From Acanthochlamys bracteata (Eukaryota; Streptophyta; Magnoliopsida; Pandanales; Velloziaceae), in NCBI GenBank assembly GCA_019914995.1, contig CM034138.1:1550001-1614000 (forward strand): a DNA stretch of 64,000 bases, written 5' to 3'. This document shows positions 1-10,820 of the stretch, piece by piece (position 1 is the first letter of the stretch; each line of letters starts with the position of its first letter). A program made the translations under genes and the position numbers. Under the pieces are notes generated by a model. That model was not told where the DNA came from. It worked only from the letters and a program-made list of their open reading frames with translations, and did not search any database.

Positions 1-582
1 ATAGATTTATTAATTGAATGCAAGTAATGTGGACCTGACCAGTGAAGTGTTTTTTTATTTCATTAGAATAACAATAATACAAGCTTGAATGGTTCAGCAG
101 CAACTGTTTTAATTTGTCTTGCTTTTTGCAGATTGGTTGCTCGTAAGTTTTATTTTTAAAATGTGCAGATTTATTCTTTATAACATGTTGAATTGGACTA
201 TTGAAATCCCCACTGCAAAGCTCGATTAAGAATATTAATATTCTTTGATAATTCTGGATCTATTTAGATATCGAGTGCTGATGCCATATAGGTGAAAGCT
301 AAGACTTGCTGGTGGCAGTAGCCTATTAGTAGCACATCATCAGTTGGGACTTAAGATCTTTAGAAAAGTGTAGTTTATGCATTCTTGTCTAATAGAATGA
401 CTTATCTTCTGATCTGTGTTTCCTTTGTAGCTTTTCTATCTTCCCTGCTCAGCTTACCATATTATTTCTTTTTTGGCTTAGAGCTGCTCTGTTTCTGCGC
501 CATTAATATATTTGTTGCGCACGAACGGGAAATGCTTGCCAAAGCATTAACGCTGACTGAAACATGTGTTTCTTGTCTTCAG
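1..582. other. AT-rich sequence upstream of first visible CBL10-like exon
   Basis: This is probably an intron of the CBL10-like gene, whose 5' exons would lie before the window. CBL genes normally have an exon ending in a conserved ELFKK...DDGLI-K block immediately before the EELQLALF exon. I cannot find that block here. A 92-residue hydrophobic reading frame runs from 385 to 663, but it starts on TTG and reads through the splice acceptor at 581-582, so it is not taken as a gene. Confidence 0.5.
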
Positions 583-2778
583 GAAGAACTTCAACTGGCT
601 TTATTTAGAACACCGACAGGAGAGAACCTTTTTCTTGATAGAGTGAGTTGTCAAAGTCCTTAGTTTATATTTTACATATTATTTAGTATTTCTATTCCTC
701 ATGTCGCAACTGAGTACTAAAGATTTTAGGTCGCTGCCTTGGCCATCTGTCAATAGGTTTTTGATCTTTTTGACGAGAAGAAAAATGGAGTTATTGAATT
801 TGAGGAGTTTATCCATGCACTGTCTTTCACCCTTGTGCTCCCCTTGATGACAAAATTGACTGTAAGTATTCAATATAATCAGGGAGTTTATATTGGCATT
901 GGATTAATGCTATGTTTATCTTATCCATATTTATATGTTAGTTTGTATGTGTTGCAGTTGCTTTCAGACTGTACGACTTGTGGCAAACTGGATACATTGA
1001 GCGTGAAGAAGTAAGTTTATGGAGCTGTACTTGGTTTCTGTTATGTACAATAAGCTGATATTTATGTAACCTACATATGGCCTGTAAATTGTCAGAATCA
1101 TCATTAATTGTTGCTGACGACAGGAGAACAGTACCCATTTTCTCATGTCTTGTCTTAGCTTTAACTCTGTCATTTGAGTTTGTACAAGTTGTATCATTGC
1201 ATAGACAAGGGGATGTTCTTTCTGGGATTATTAGTACTATGTTTGAAGAATACAACTTTTTCCCCCATGAAGCTGCTTGAACAGCATTCTAATCAGGGTA
1301 TAGTATTCATGCATTGCATTTGAACTTGGTATATTTGCTTCCAGAAGTGTTTGGCAGAACAATTATGGTAAAAACTTGTTAATCAGACTTTGACCTTTCT
1401 GCGCACATTCTCCACATGATTTATGGTGTTGGTTCTCAATTTTGTATTAACTTCATTGGAAGTTCTGTATTCAAAGTTGTTGGCCAGATTAGCTCGATTC
1501 ATTTAAAAAATTGAGAGCATTTGTAATAGCTTGCCATTTAATGATGCTTTCCATTTCAGGTTAAGCATATGTTGACCGTTATATTACTGGAATCTGACAT
1601 GAAATTATCTGATGATCTCCTTGAAGCGATAATTGATAACGTGAGTTCTTTTCTTGGGCCAACGTGTGTTGATTCCACTAATGAATAGGAGTTTCAGCTC
1701 AAAGTTTCTTGCATATGCAGACATTTTCAGATGCCGATACTGACAGAGATGGCAGAATAAACAGAGAAGAGTGGAAGGAGTTCGTGATGAGGCACCCCAA
1801 TCTTCTGAAGAATATGACTCTACCCTACTTAAGGTAAGCAGGATAGTCTGCAGATGTCCATTGAGTTACTAGTCATAAGTAACCCACATATTTATTTGTT
1901 TGGTTACCAACTGTATCCACATTGTATCGTGACAGTTATGATTGCTATTTCATGTATGTGTTATTGATTATTGTGGTAGAGCCATTTCTACTGGAGTTTG
2001 TAGCTCAATAGCGATAACTTTGCACAGTCTTTACACACGTATACATGGTTTTCCCACCCTCACGATAAATGTTCTGTTGCTTTATATATTAGTCAATATA
2101 CTTGCACATAGTGAAGTGAAGAAAAGTTCTTTATATTTTATATCTAATCTATAATAGTGTCTATACGATATATGCATCGAAATACAGGGTGAGACGAAAA
2201 ATCTATATACCTTTGAGGTGTTTTGTTGCGATTGTTGTATGTATTAAAAAGTTGTGTTGCAGTTTATAGTTATATTATCTCACTGAGCCTCTCCACTTAT
2301 TGATTGTCAACATCTTGGGATTTCTGATGTCTACCCAGCCAACTATAAGGATAGAAAATTTCCAATACCTCCCGTTTTCTGACCTTTTTGGTTGTTGTGT
2401 TCTAAATGTTCTTTCAACAATTTCATGTACATGTAATACTCGAAAGAGAGTGGCAATTAGCAGTTGTGATTTGTTTCTTTGTTGAACATACAACAATGAA
2501 AGTGCATGTCTTAAGCTTTTGTGCTCACACATTTCCTATCTTAAGGATGATATTGCTGTGTTTAGATGACAGGATTATAACTCAGTCGAGCTGCATTGTT
2601 TGAAACTCTTTTTTTATTTACTGGCAATGCACTAAATGTAATAGTGGTGGGCATGCATATGTAATTTCTCATATGATTCCTTTATTTTTTTCCATATACT
2701 GAATTGTTTGAACACCTTTGCAGAGATATAACAACCGCATTTCCAAGTTTTATTTTCACCACTGAGGTTGAGGAGTAA
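583..2778 (+). pseudogene. CBL10: Calcineurin B-like protein 10-type calcium sensor, 3' part, frameshifted
   Basis: CBL proteins are EF-hand calcium sensors that bind and activate CIPK kinases; CBL10 acts in salt tolerance at vacuolar and plasma membranes. Visible exons are 583-642 (EELQLALFRTPTGENLFLDR), 757-861 (VFDLFDEKKNGVIEFEEF), 958-1010 (AFRLYDLWQTGYIEREE), 1560-1640, 1721-1833 ([15 protein letters not shown], a canonical EF-hand loop) and 2724-2778, ending FIFTTEVEE and TAA. The blocks GENLFLDRVFDLFDEKKNGVIEF and the C-terminal PSFIF match CBL10 rather than other CBLs. In exon 757-861 the reading frame shifts after HALS: the expected VFHP is replaced by a 4-base deletion, and the FHPCAPLDDKID frame then continues. 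Without correction, translation stops in the next exons. All splice sites are intact. It is either a recent pseudogene or carries an assembly error. The 5' exons are not in view. Confidence 0.8.
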
Positions 2779-3740
2779 AAACCAATACCTGAGATTTGGC
2801 AATGACCTTGATCTGTTTTTAACAGAACAGCAAGGGTGACAGAAAGAGATGTTGCTCCAGGTCATACATCGCTCAAAAGAATCCTTGCCTATCTGGAACT
2901 TATCTGTTCATGCAAGAGCAATGCAGAAGGTCAGCTATCTGTTGATGCAAGAAGTGATGCAGGGAGTCATCTGTTCAAATGCCAGGGTTGTGGTTTATCC
3001 AAGGAGCAGGAGATGTGGAAAGCTGGATCACCTATGAAGAGCTGCACATTGTAGAGCTCTTCGATAGGCTCTCAATCATTTACAGTTGTACATAAAATTG
3101 TATTAGCTATTTCCGCATTAATTTTATTTTAACATTTTTTTTGCTGTAAATAATTATTTTGTTGCTATAGGCACTAATCAAAAGTGCTGCCTCAAAGTCT
3201 CAAATTGGAGTTCCTGATATATACGTATATTCCTCCCTTACATAAGAGTGGAGTGCGAGAGTGTGTATATTCTTGACATAAATATATATATTTTATGTGT
3301 ATGTTCTTGACATGTATATATATAATGCTAGCCTCCGGCCACGTTTGACATTCCATTTTATTATACTACAATTTTATTTTAATATTTCGTTTTCTAATAA
3401 CATTTCTATAGTATCTTAATTGTTTTTAAAAAATTTTGAAAAAAAAAAATTATGAATAATATATATATGTTTAAATTAAGAAATTAAGTTTGTGTTTTAA
3501 AAAATTATTAAATAATTTTTTAAGTCAAGCAACTCCAAATGAACCTTTCAATAAAAGACGGTTTGGGTGTAAGATAAATTTATCTTTTTAAAATAGATTT
3601 TGAAAATAAATTTAAAAAAAGTTTTAATAGAAAAGGTTTATTTTAAATTTATATTTATTTTATGTTAAAAATAAAATTTGTGAAAAATAAAATTTAAAGT
3701 GCCAGTAAATACGCTCTTCACGGTACTGAAAGTTTTTCTA

Positions 3741-4037
3741 AAAAGCGTATTTTAAATGTCCGTAATTTCACTTTCTTCTATCAGATTTGAGTTCCGAACA
3801 GTTCACATGTTTCAATTACATAAGGAATTCAGAACTCCACTTCCACATGTGGAACTCTAGTTCCAACTTTCTTATTTGCACACTTTCTAATACAATTATA
3901 TTTTTTAATTTTCAACACACTTCCAAAACTTATTAAAACACAAATACTAAATTCCACTTCTATTTTATTTTTCAAAAAATTCTACTTTCTATTTTTCACT
4001 TTTACGAAATTCAGTTACGGTAATTTGAAACACGCAC
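3741..4037 (+). mobile_element. MITE family A, copy 1
   Basis: This is an element of about 297 bp with terminal inverted repeats: the left end reads GCGTATTTTAAATGTCCGTAA and the right end is the near-complement ending in CACGC. Its body is shared with copy 3 (9889-10182) in the same orientation and with copy 2 (4118-4412) in reverse. The flanks suggest a TAA duplication but are less clean than those of the other two copies. It has no coding capacity, so it is non-autonomous. Confidence 0.75.
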
Positions 4038-4117
4038 TAACCGAAGCTTGTGCAAAGTGCTTTGATGGAGGCAAGCATGAAGTTGCACCCTCTCAACAAC
4101 ACCTCAAGTGTTTATTA

Positions 4118-4412
4118 GGCGTGTTTCAAATGCCCGTAACTGAGTTTCGTGAAAGTGAAAAGTAGAAAATAGAGTTTTTTGAAAAATAAAGTGAAAGTAG
4201 AGTTCAGTATTTGTGTTTCAATAGATTTTAGAAGTGTGTTGAAAATTGAAAGATATAGTTATATTAGAAAATGTGCAAATAAAAAAGTTGGAACTAGAAT
4301 TCCGCATGTAAAAGTTAAATTCTGAGTTCCTTATGCAATTAAAATATGTGAACTATTCGAAATTCAAAATCTGATAGAAAAAAGTGAAATTACGAGCATT
4401 TAAAACACGCCC
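4118..4412 (-). mobile_element. MITE family A, copy 2 (inverted relative to copy 1)
   Basis: A 295-bp element begins GGCGTGTTTCAAATGCCCG and ends in the complement GAGCATTTAAAACACGCC. It is bordered by TTA at 4115-4117 and 4413-4415. A 3-bp TTA/TAA duplication with G-rich terminal repeats is typical of PIF/Harbinger (Tourist-like) MITEs, so that superfamily is the inferred origin. Only 80 bp separate it from copy 1, so the two can pair as a long imperfect hairpin. Confidence 0.8.
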
Positions 4413-4871
4413 TTATTTACAGAACCAAAGAAATCTATGGTTGTAACATTCTTTTACGGGTTTCTTAATTTATTTATAAATTAAAATAAATATAAAATTA
4501 AATTATTTTTTTATAAATTTACTTTCAAAATTTTAAATTTTAAAATAAAAATTCAACTTTAAAATTTTAATATAAAAATTTTATTTTTCACCAAATTTAA
4601 TTTTAAATTTATTTTTTATAAACTCATTTTTTGAAAATAAGTTTAATACTTAGAGGTAAACCGACCCTTTTATGTCTGCTGAGAAAATATACAAACAGAA
4701 ATTAACCAACATAAGATTTGATTAACGGATCTTGGATACTTATTAAGCAACCACCCCGTTTTCTCTTCCTTCTTCCTATAAAGAAATTTTAAAAAAATTA
4801 CTTAAAAAAGGAAAAAGACTTGTAAAAGCGAAAGCGATCTCTGACTCTGACTCCCTCTCTTCTCTCCTCTT

Positions 4872-7338
4872 ATGGCGTCGTCTTCATCGTCCTCGGCCGC
4901 TGCTCCTCCGCCACCGCTGCCGCCGCCTCCCTCCGCCGCGAAGAAGGGTTTTCTTCGCCGCGTTCTTCCGGTCCTCCTCGTTACCAACCTCGCTGTTGGA
5001 GGTCAGTTTCCTTGATAACTTCTAACCCTTTCATGCCGGTCATTGATCACCGATTCTGTGATTATTTTTTTTAAATCTTAGAGTCGGGGAATATCGCTTA
5101 TTACATGCCCGTTATCCTATATTTACTTAAATGTCTTGTTTATAGACTAACAAATTAGATGAATGTTGTAAAATTACAAAAGGAATCAAACTGCTGAAGA
5201 CACACATATGGATATGTTTGAATATGTGAGTTTGTTAAGCATTGACTGGAGCTACTAATGAAATTTTGGTTATGAACGTAAGAAGGGAGTTTGAAGCAGC
5301 CGGAGATTTTTACCAACATTCATGTCCATTGATCATCATGACCTGTCAAATGTAGATAATATGGTTAGTTATGGATTATGTATAGAACTGATTGCACCTT
5401 TTGCTTCCACTTGTGATGCGTATTTGCGGAAGAAACCGCATTGGCTCCTATTTTAGGATGATTTGGTATTGTAGTTGTCTTGAGTATGATTGAGATGATC
5501 CATGAACGTTTCCCTAGATATGTTGTCTCTATTTATTCAATTTTGTGCGAACTACTTTCTCCACTCTAATGGTTAGGATGGTCGATAGCCTTAAAAAGCT
5601 AGAGTAGTACAATTTGAATCCATAAGGGTAATTGTTCCAACTTTTTCATAAGCAATTTGTGCAGGGGATTTTCTAGAAACATGGAATTTGTAAAATGATA
5701 TTCTAGGTTGAGGTTGTAGGTGCAAATGGTTCCTCCTCAACTTGTATAGTTTTAGTTCTTCGTAACATCTTTTACGGAAAAATGCTTGTAAATAGTTACA
5801 AGTAGGAATTGTAGAGGTCATATTACCTCACTTTTCTTTGATATTGTCTAGTTTTACATTGATAATAAAGCAACTGAATAATTTTCTCTAGGCCTTTAAG
5901 AAAGAAAAAGAACTTTCTGTATCCTTTTTTTAATTGGTAATTAATAAAATTCATGGATGTTTGAGTAAGTAATTTAACACGCTTCAGAGGCTCATGTTGA
6001 ATGCAACCATTGCAACTGGTTTGCTTCATCCTTTTAGTTAACTTGAAAGGTTTTAGCTATAGCTTTGCTTCATCCTTTCCATTTTTCTCTTGTGAATCTA
6101 CTGTGTACTTCCATCTGTGTGAGTACATGTTGGAAGTATGTGGTCAATTGTCCAACGTGATAACTGTTATTGACTGCAGCTGTAGTAATTTTTTCAACCT
6201 TTGTGCATCCATATATTTGTGGGGAACATGACAAATCTAGTAGCTTTGAGGAGCTCTTTGATGCAGCAGAGGATGCTGACTAGTCTATGATCAAGGTCTG
6301 CTACTTCTGGGGTTATATGAAGATGATCGTAATTGTTTCAATGACTAGTATTCAACTGCTTTTCTGTAACTCACCTTTGTTGAATCCGGATTTAGGTTTC
6401 ATCGACTTCTTTAATATTTCCATGTTGGTGGAACCCTTTTGAAAAATTTACAGTGATCTTTAGATTTGTGTATTCTATTGAAGTAGTGGGTTCCGTAAGG
6501 TACTATGTTGCAGTCTTGCCTATCACTCTTATGTAAATTGCTGCTGCATAAAATTTTATGTGTTCTATTGCAAGATAAAAAATGTCCTCTTATGTTTTTA
6601 GTTACTAAATGTAATGGTCTGTAGAATGCTAGTTCTTGAAACAGAAGCTCACGCACAAGTTTTTCAATGATTGTACAGATATAAGGTTTTAACTCAAAGG
6701 CTTGAACATAGTTAATTGTTTCTTTTCTGTGTTTGCTTGTGACATTTCAAAGCAGTGACAGAATTCATCCTTTGTACTGCTGTTGAAGCTTATTATTTAA
6801 CATCCTGTTGCCTTTTCTTTTGCTATTTTTCTAGTAAGCTTATTAAGTTTTGAATTCATTTCTTCCGTGATTGTACTGGTGTATAGTCAACCATTTTATC
6901 CTTCAATAATTTGATGAAACTAAGCATATGAACTAAGATTCATGAAAGATATCTTAGTTTAACTCCAACTTTCTACCAAATATACTATGTAATGTCTATT
7001 CTGCACACTAAACTTTGTGATTTGCAGTTTATGTCTTTATTCGGACTTCGCAGAAGCAATCTGCTGAGAAATCTGAGAAGAAAGAAGGGGCTAACGTGGA
7101 CGCTTATACTGTGAGCAAAGAATCTGCTGTGCCTGAGAAGACATATCCCACCCAAGCTGTTCCTGAACGAGTAGAGCGCCCTCCTATTCCAGAAGCTGAG
7201 CAGCGAGAACTTTTAAAATGGATCTTAGAAGAGAAAAGAAAAGTCAAGCCAAAAAATAAAGAAGAGAAGAAGAAAATTGATGATGAGAAGGCGCTTCTTA
7301 AGCAAATTATCCGAGCAGAATCCATCCCCAAGTTATGA
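4872..7338 (+). CDS. Small single-pass membrane protein, function unknown
   Basis: Two exons, 4872-5001 and 7028-7338, join in frame (GTTGGAG then TTTATG) to give 146 residues. The intron is 2,026 bp. The N-terminus is a Ser/Ala/Pro-rich stretch (MASSSSSSAAAPPPPLPPP), followed by a short basic patch (KKGFLRR) and one hydrophobic segment at about residues 29-49 (VLPVLLVTNLAVGVYVFI). The remainder is highly charged, with Lys/Glu-rich helix-like sequence ending RAESIPKL. That layout suits a protein anchored in an organelle or endomembrane with a charged soluble tail. I do not recognise a named family; small plant proteins annotated only as transmembrane look like this. The start was chosen as the only ATG giving an open first exon up to a good donor. 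Confidence 0.8.
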
Positions 7339-9888
7339 GCAGAGTGCCAGATCTTTTATTCTGAATCTCTTGACTGCAGAATTGGTAAACTGTTACTTTT
7401 GCATTTTATTTTACTAATCTCCCTTATGTATTTTAAATATCTTATCGAAAGCGCCTCTGTGGTTAGTTTTTGAGGGGATTCTGTGACTTGGGCAGATTGT
7501 TTTAATTGGTTTTCCTGGATATAACTGATGAATTTGCTGCCACTCATTGGCTGGCCATGTGATGTCATAGTCAAAAGTCATAAAAAGTGTTTCCACAGCT
7601 ATTTCATTCTGTGGATCTTTTCTATTCACACCGCGGAAATTAAGTGTTCTTTGGTTAGTCATTTGGATGTGGTTGTTATTGTCATTAATGACCCCAAGTT
7701 GCCTGCTGCAGATAAGGGACGGGACTATAGGCGTGTGCCTGCCACAATCGGAAGATCATCAGTCTGTAGAGACCAATGAAGCTCGATTATAGGTTCGATA
7801 TTATTTACTGTCTTAACATTTGTGGTTTTCACTAAATGTTATTTGAAGCCAGAAACACCTGCTACTTTGTTGAATGAAGACTACTGAATTCATAGATTCT
7901 TTGGCCTGTACTGCTGATCTGATTGTGGTTTTGAGGGTTGGGAAATTATGACTTTTGGACTACCTTAGACAAAAAAAATTTTGTATATCGTGACTGGATG
8001 TTAAAGGAGGAGAAATTATCTAAGAACTCTTCCAAAAAAAAAAAACCAAACAAGTGAAAGAACAGCTATTGCAAATACCAAGTAGCTGCGGAAATCAAGG
8101 CCCGTACTTGCTCGACAGGTCCAGCATGTTTACCTGATCATAGACCTACTGATTATGATTTTGACAATCTTATTTAGTTAGTTAGAAGTGTTTTTCCAAT
8201 TTTTTTTATTTATTATATTTTTTAATAAAACTTTATTATATTTTACAGAATTTTTTTTAAATTTAGAAGTATAAAAAATTTACATTATAAAATTTATTAT
8301 TATTTATTTTTATTATTATTGATTCTATTTTAGTTGGTCCATCTTCTTCATCAACTCAATTCTTTATGGAAATTGACAAATTGTGCCGAGTTGATGCATT
8401 TGTTTGCCTACGTCTTCTTTCAAGTTTCTCTGCACTCTCATGCTATTAAAATTGGCTTACATAATGATTTACTTTGTACGATTATGATTCTTTAGTTGAT
8501 TCAAGTTTGCGCAGCAAATGGAAAAAAAATCAACTACATTTGTATTTTAGAAGTTGGTGTTGATAGAAACCAGCCGCTTGACATTTTGAAAAGGTGGAAA
8601 TTTACGTCTTTCGTCAGATATCAATTGAAAGAGTTCTTTGTATATCTTCTCAATTCACAGATCAATGAGTTGGTAGAAACCAGAATCTTTTCGCACGATG
8701 TAACAATTGCTGTTCAATTTTTGAAGTAACTCGTCTGATATATCAGAATAAACCTATTCATCAGCGCTAGCTGTCGGTATGTAGAATTGTGGATTTGAAT
8801 CCTTAAGTAATTTATTTATATATATGTACAGTTTAGAAAACATTCTCTAGTGTGTATTTATGTATCCATCTTAACTAACATCTTATTTGTAGCTAGTAAT
8901 TCCAAGATCAACCATAAAGAGAGAGATCACCGAAACAAAGCGTTATGGGTCAGTGTAGATTGTAGGGCAGTGTCCTTTAGCTTCAAGCCGCGACTCCAAA
9001 GGTTGGCAGGCAACCTTCTGAAAGCAACACTATTTGGACATATACTATCATTTGCATGAATCCTTCTTAGTAAGTCTGTGATTTGGAGATCTGTCATTAT
9101 CGTTGTAGCCAGCATCACATGCTTCAACACCGTGCGAATTATTTGTGAGGTTTTTCACACGCACAGCGTTGAGAGTGCGAGGAGTGTCTTGCGTTGCTAC
9201 TACGTATGCTCTGTTTTGATCATAAAACTCTTGTCATGAGGTTCTATTGCCTTTATTAGATCATGAACAACTGGATAAGAGGATTGGCAAATGTGAGGCA
9301 AACAAGCTGCGCCCGTGCATGTTGATCCTCATAGAACAAGCAACTTGTTCATTTGTTTCCAAAAATCTTGATGTACGTCTTAGTTCCCGTTGATTTACAC
9401 ACATTGAATCTAATTAAACAGGTGTGTAGAAAAGAAAGGAAAAGGGTTTTCATTTAATTGGTGGATAAAACATTTAAATGATCACAGCTAGAAGATCAAG
9501 GTTTTTTCATGTTGGCTTGTATGATGAAATGATCGTGTCATCTGTTGGAGAAAGACATCTATGCAAATAATGTCCAGTCCCACACAAATAGAATAAACAA
9601 AAGAGCAAAAAGGAAAAAAGAATCACAGGCTCAGAGCTGATGACCATCTTTCATTGTTTGGTTTTCTAACAAATTCCTGTTTGTAGTTTACTTTTTTCTT
9701 CAAATATAAATTAATTTATTATTCGAAAACGTAAGTAGTTCGTTTTTTATTTAATCTAATCTGTGTATACCGGCTAGCTTAATTGGAATAATCTTCGGAC
9801 CAGTTTCTCACAAACATAAAAAAACATACAGTCTGGAAATCTATGAGTGGAGTGCAATTATATATCAAGTACTCATGTTGTAGAATTA
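7339..9888. other. Intergenic spacer, no confident gene
   Basis: This holds the 3' UTR of the small membrane protein gene and then mixed sequence. There is an AT-rich block at about 8170-8330. A 77-residue frame at 8496-8729 has a weak hAT-transposase-like stretch (PLDILKRWK) but no ATG and no support elsewhere. A short perfect inverted repeat (AAGGTTG, spacer GCAGG, CAACCTT) lies near 8999-9017. Confidence 0.5.
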
Positions 9889-10182
9889 GGATGTGTTTCA
9901 AATACTCATAACTCCACTTTCTTCCGTCAGATTTTGAATTCCGAACAATTCATATGTTTCAATTGCATAAAAAATTCAGAATTCTATTTCCACGTACGGA
10001 ACTCCAGTTTTAACTTTCTTATTTGTACATTTTTCAATACAATTATATCTTATAATTTTCAACACACTTTCAAAATCTATTAAAACGCAAATACTGAACT
10101 CCACTTCTACTTTATTTTTTAAGAAACTCTACTTCCTATTTTTCACTTTCACAAAACTCTTACGGGCATTTGAAACATGCCC
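9889..10182 (+). mobile_element. MITE family A, copy 3
   Basis: A 294-bp element runs from GGATGTGTTTCAAATACTC to GGGCATTTGAAACATGCCC and is flanked by TTA at 9886-9888 and 10183-10185. Its body follows copy 1 almost base for base, for example the shared TCAGATTT(T)GA(A/G)TTCCGAAC. The clean target duplication sets the element ends for the family. Confidence 0.8.
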
Positions 10183-10820
10183 TTAATATCGAAAGCGCAT
10201 TAGAGTATTTTGTGAGTTTTCTTCTTCAGTAAGGTTAATTAATAGAGTAAAATGTAAATAAGTGTTCATTGTTGGGCAAAGAGATTGACTGGTTGTTTGC
10301 TTTTGCCTGCATCCACTGATTGCTTTTGTCACCTTGGTAATTCTCAGAAGGCCGTGCGTAGAGAGAGAGAGAGACAGATAGATCATTATGAGAAACATGA
10401 TCTCTCCATGTAATAGAAACCATTCTATCGATTCTTGTGTTTCTGCAACATTTGTAGTAGACCTGTAAATATTTACTTGGCATTGCCAGTGATCCGTGAT
10501 CGCCTACTTACCAGATTTCAGTAGATTATGTCTTTTGGGCAAACTTATGTTATGTGCTGTTATGGCATTTTCTAAAACGTCTCCTTCAATTAGCTAGTAG
10601 GGGACTCATATGACCGCCTTCGTTGTTTTCTTCTTCCCCGTACAAAGTTGAAGCACCTCCCCCTCTCCTTCTCCATTTAACAGTAACTCTTGATCATTTC
10701 TAGTTAAGCATCCAAGGCTTTCTGATCTCCTCTTCGCGTCAGTGCAGTATTATTCGTATTCGTCTTTCATTCTCTAGATAGCTTGCGTAGCTTGTTAATT
10801 TATCTCTATAGGGTCTAGAC

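Larger units (their letters stand above)
2779..4871. other. Intergenic spacer with AT-rich repeats and two MITEs
   Basis: The first 400 bases are the presumed 3' UTR of the CBL10-like gene. The rest is AT-rich, including low-complexity A/T blocks at 3560-3730 and 4430-4660 that resemble other AT-rich blocks of the window. An inverted pair of MITE copies lies at 3741-4412 and is listed separately. I see no gene. Confidence 0.6.

Noticed and set aside
385-663. 92-residue hydrophobic frame that could look like a membrane protein or the CBL10 N-terminus
   Set aside because: It begins with TTG and runs through an intron acceptor into the EELQLALF exon; the hydrophobic part is translated intron.
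7528-7779. 83-residue frame after the small membrane protein gene
   Set aside because: It has no recognised content and sits in the 3' flank; the codon pattern is not convincing.
8766-8805. tRNA T-arm-like sequence GTGGATTTGAATCC
   Set aside because: No acceptor, D-arm or anticodon stem could be fitted upstream.
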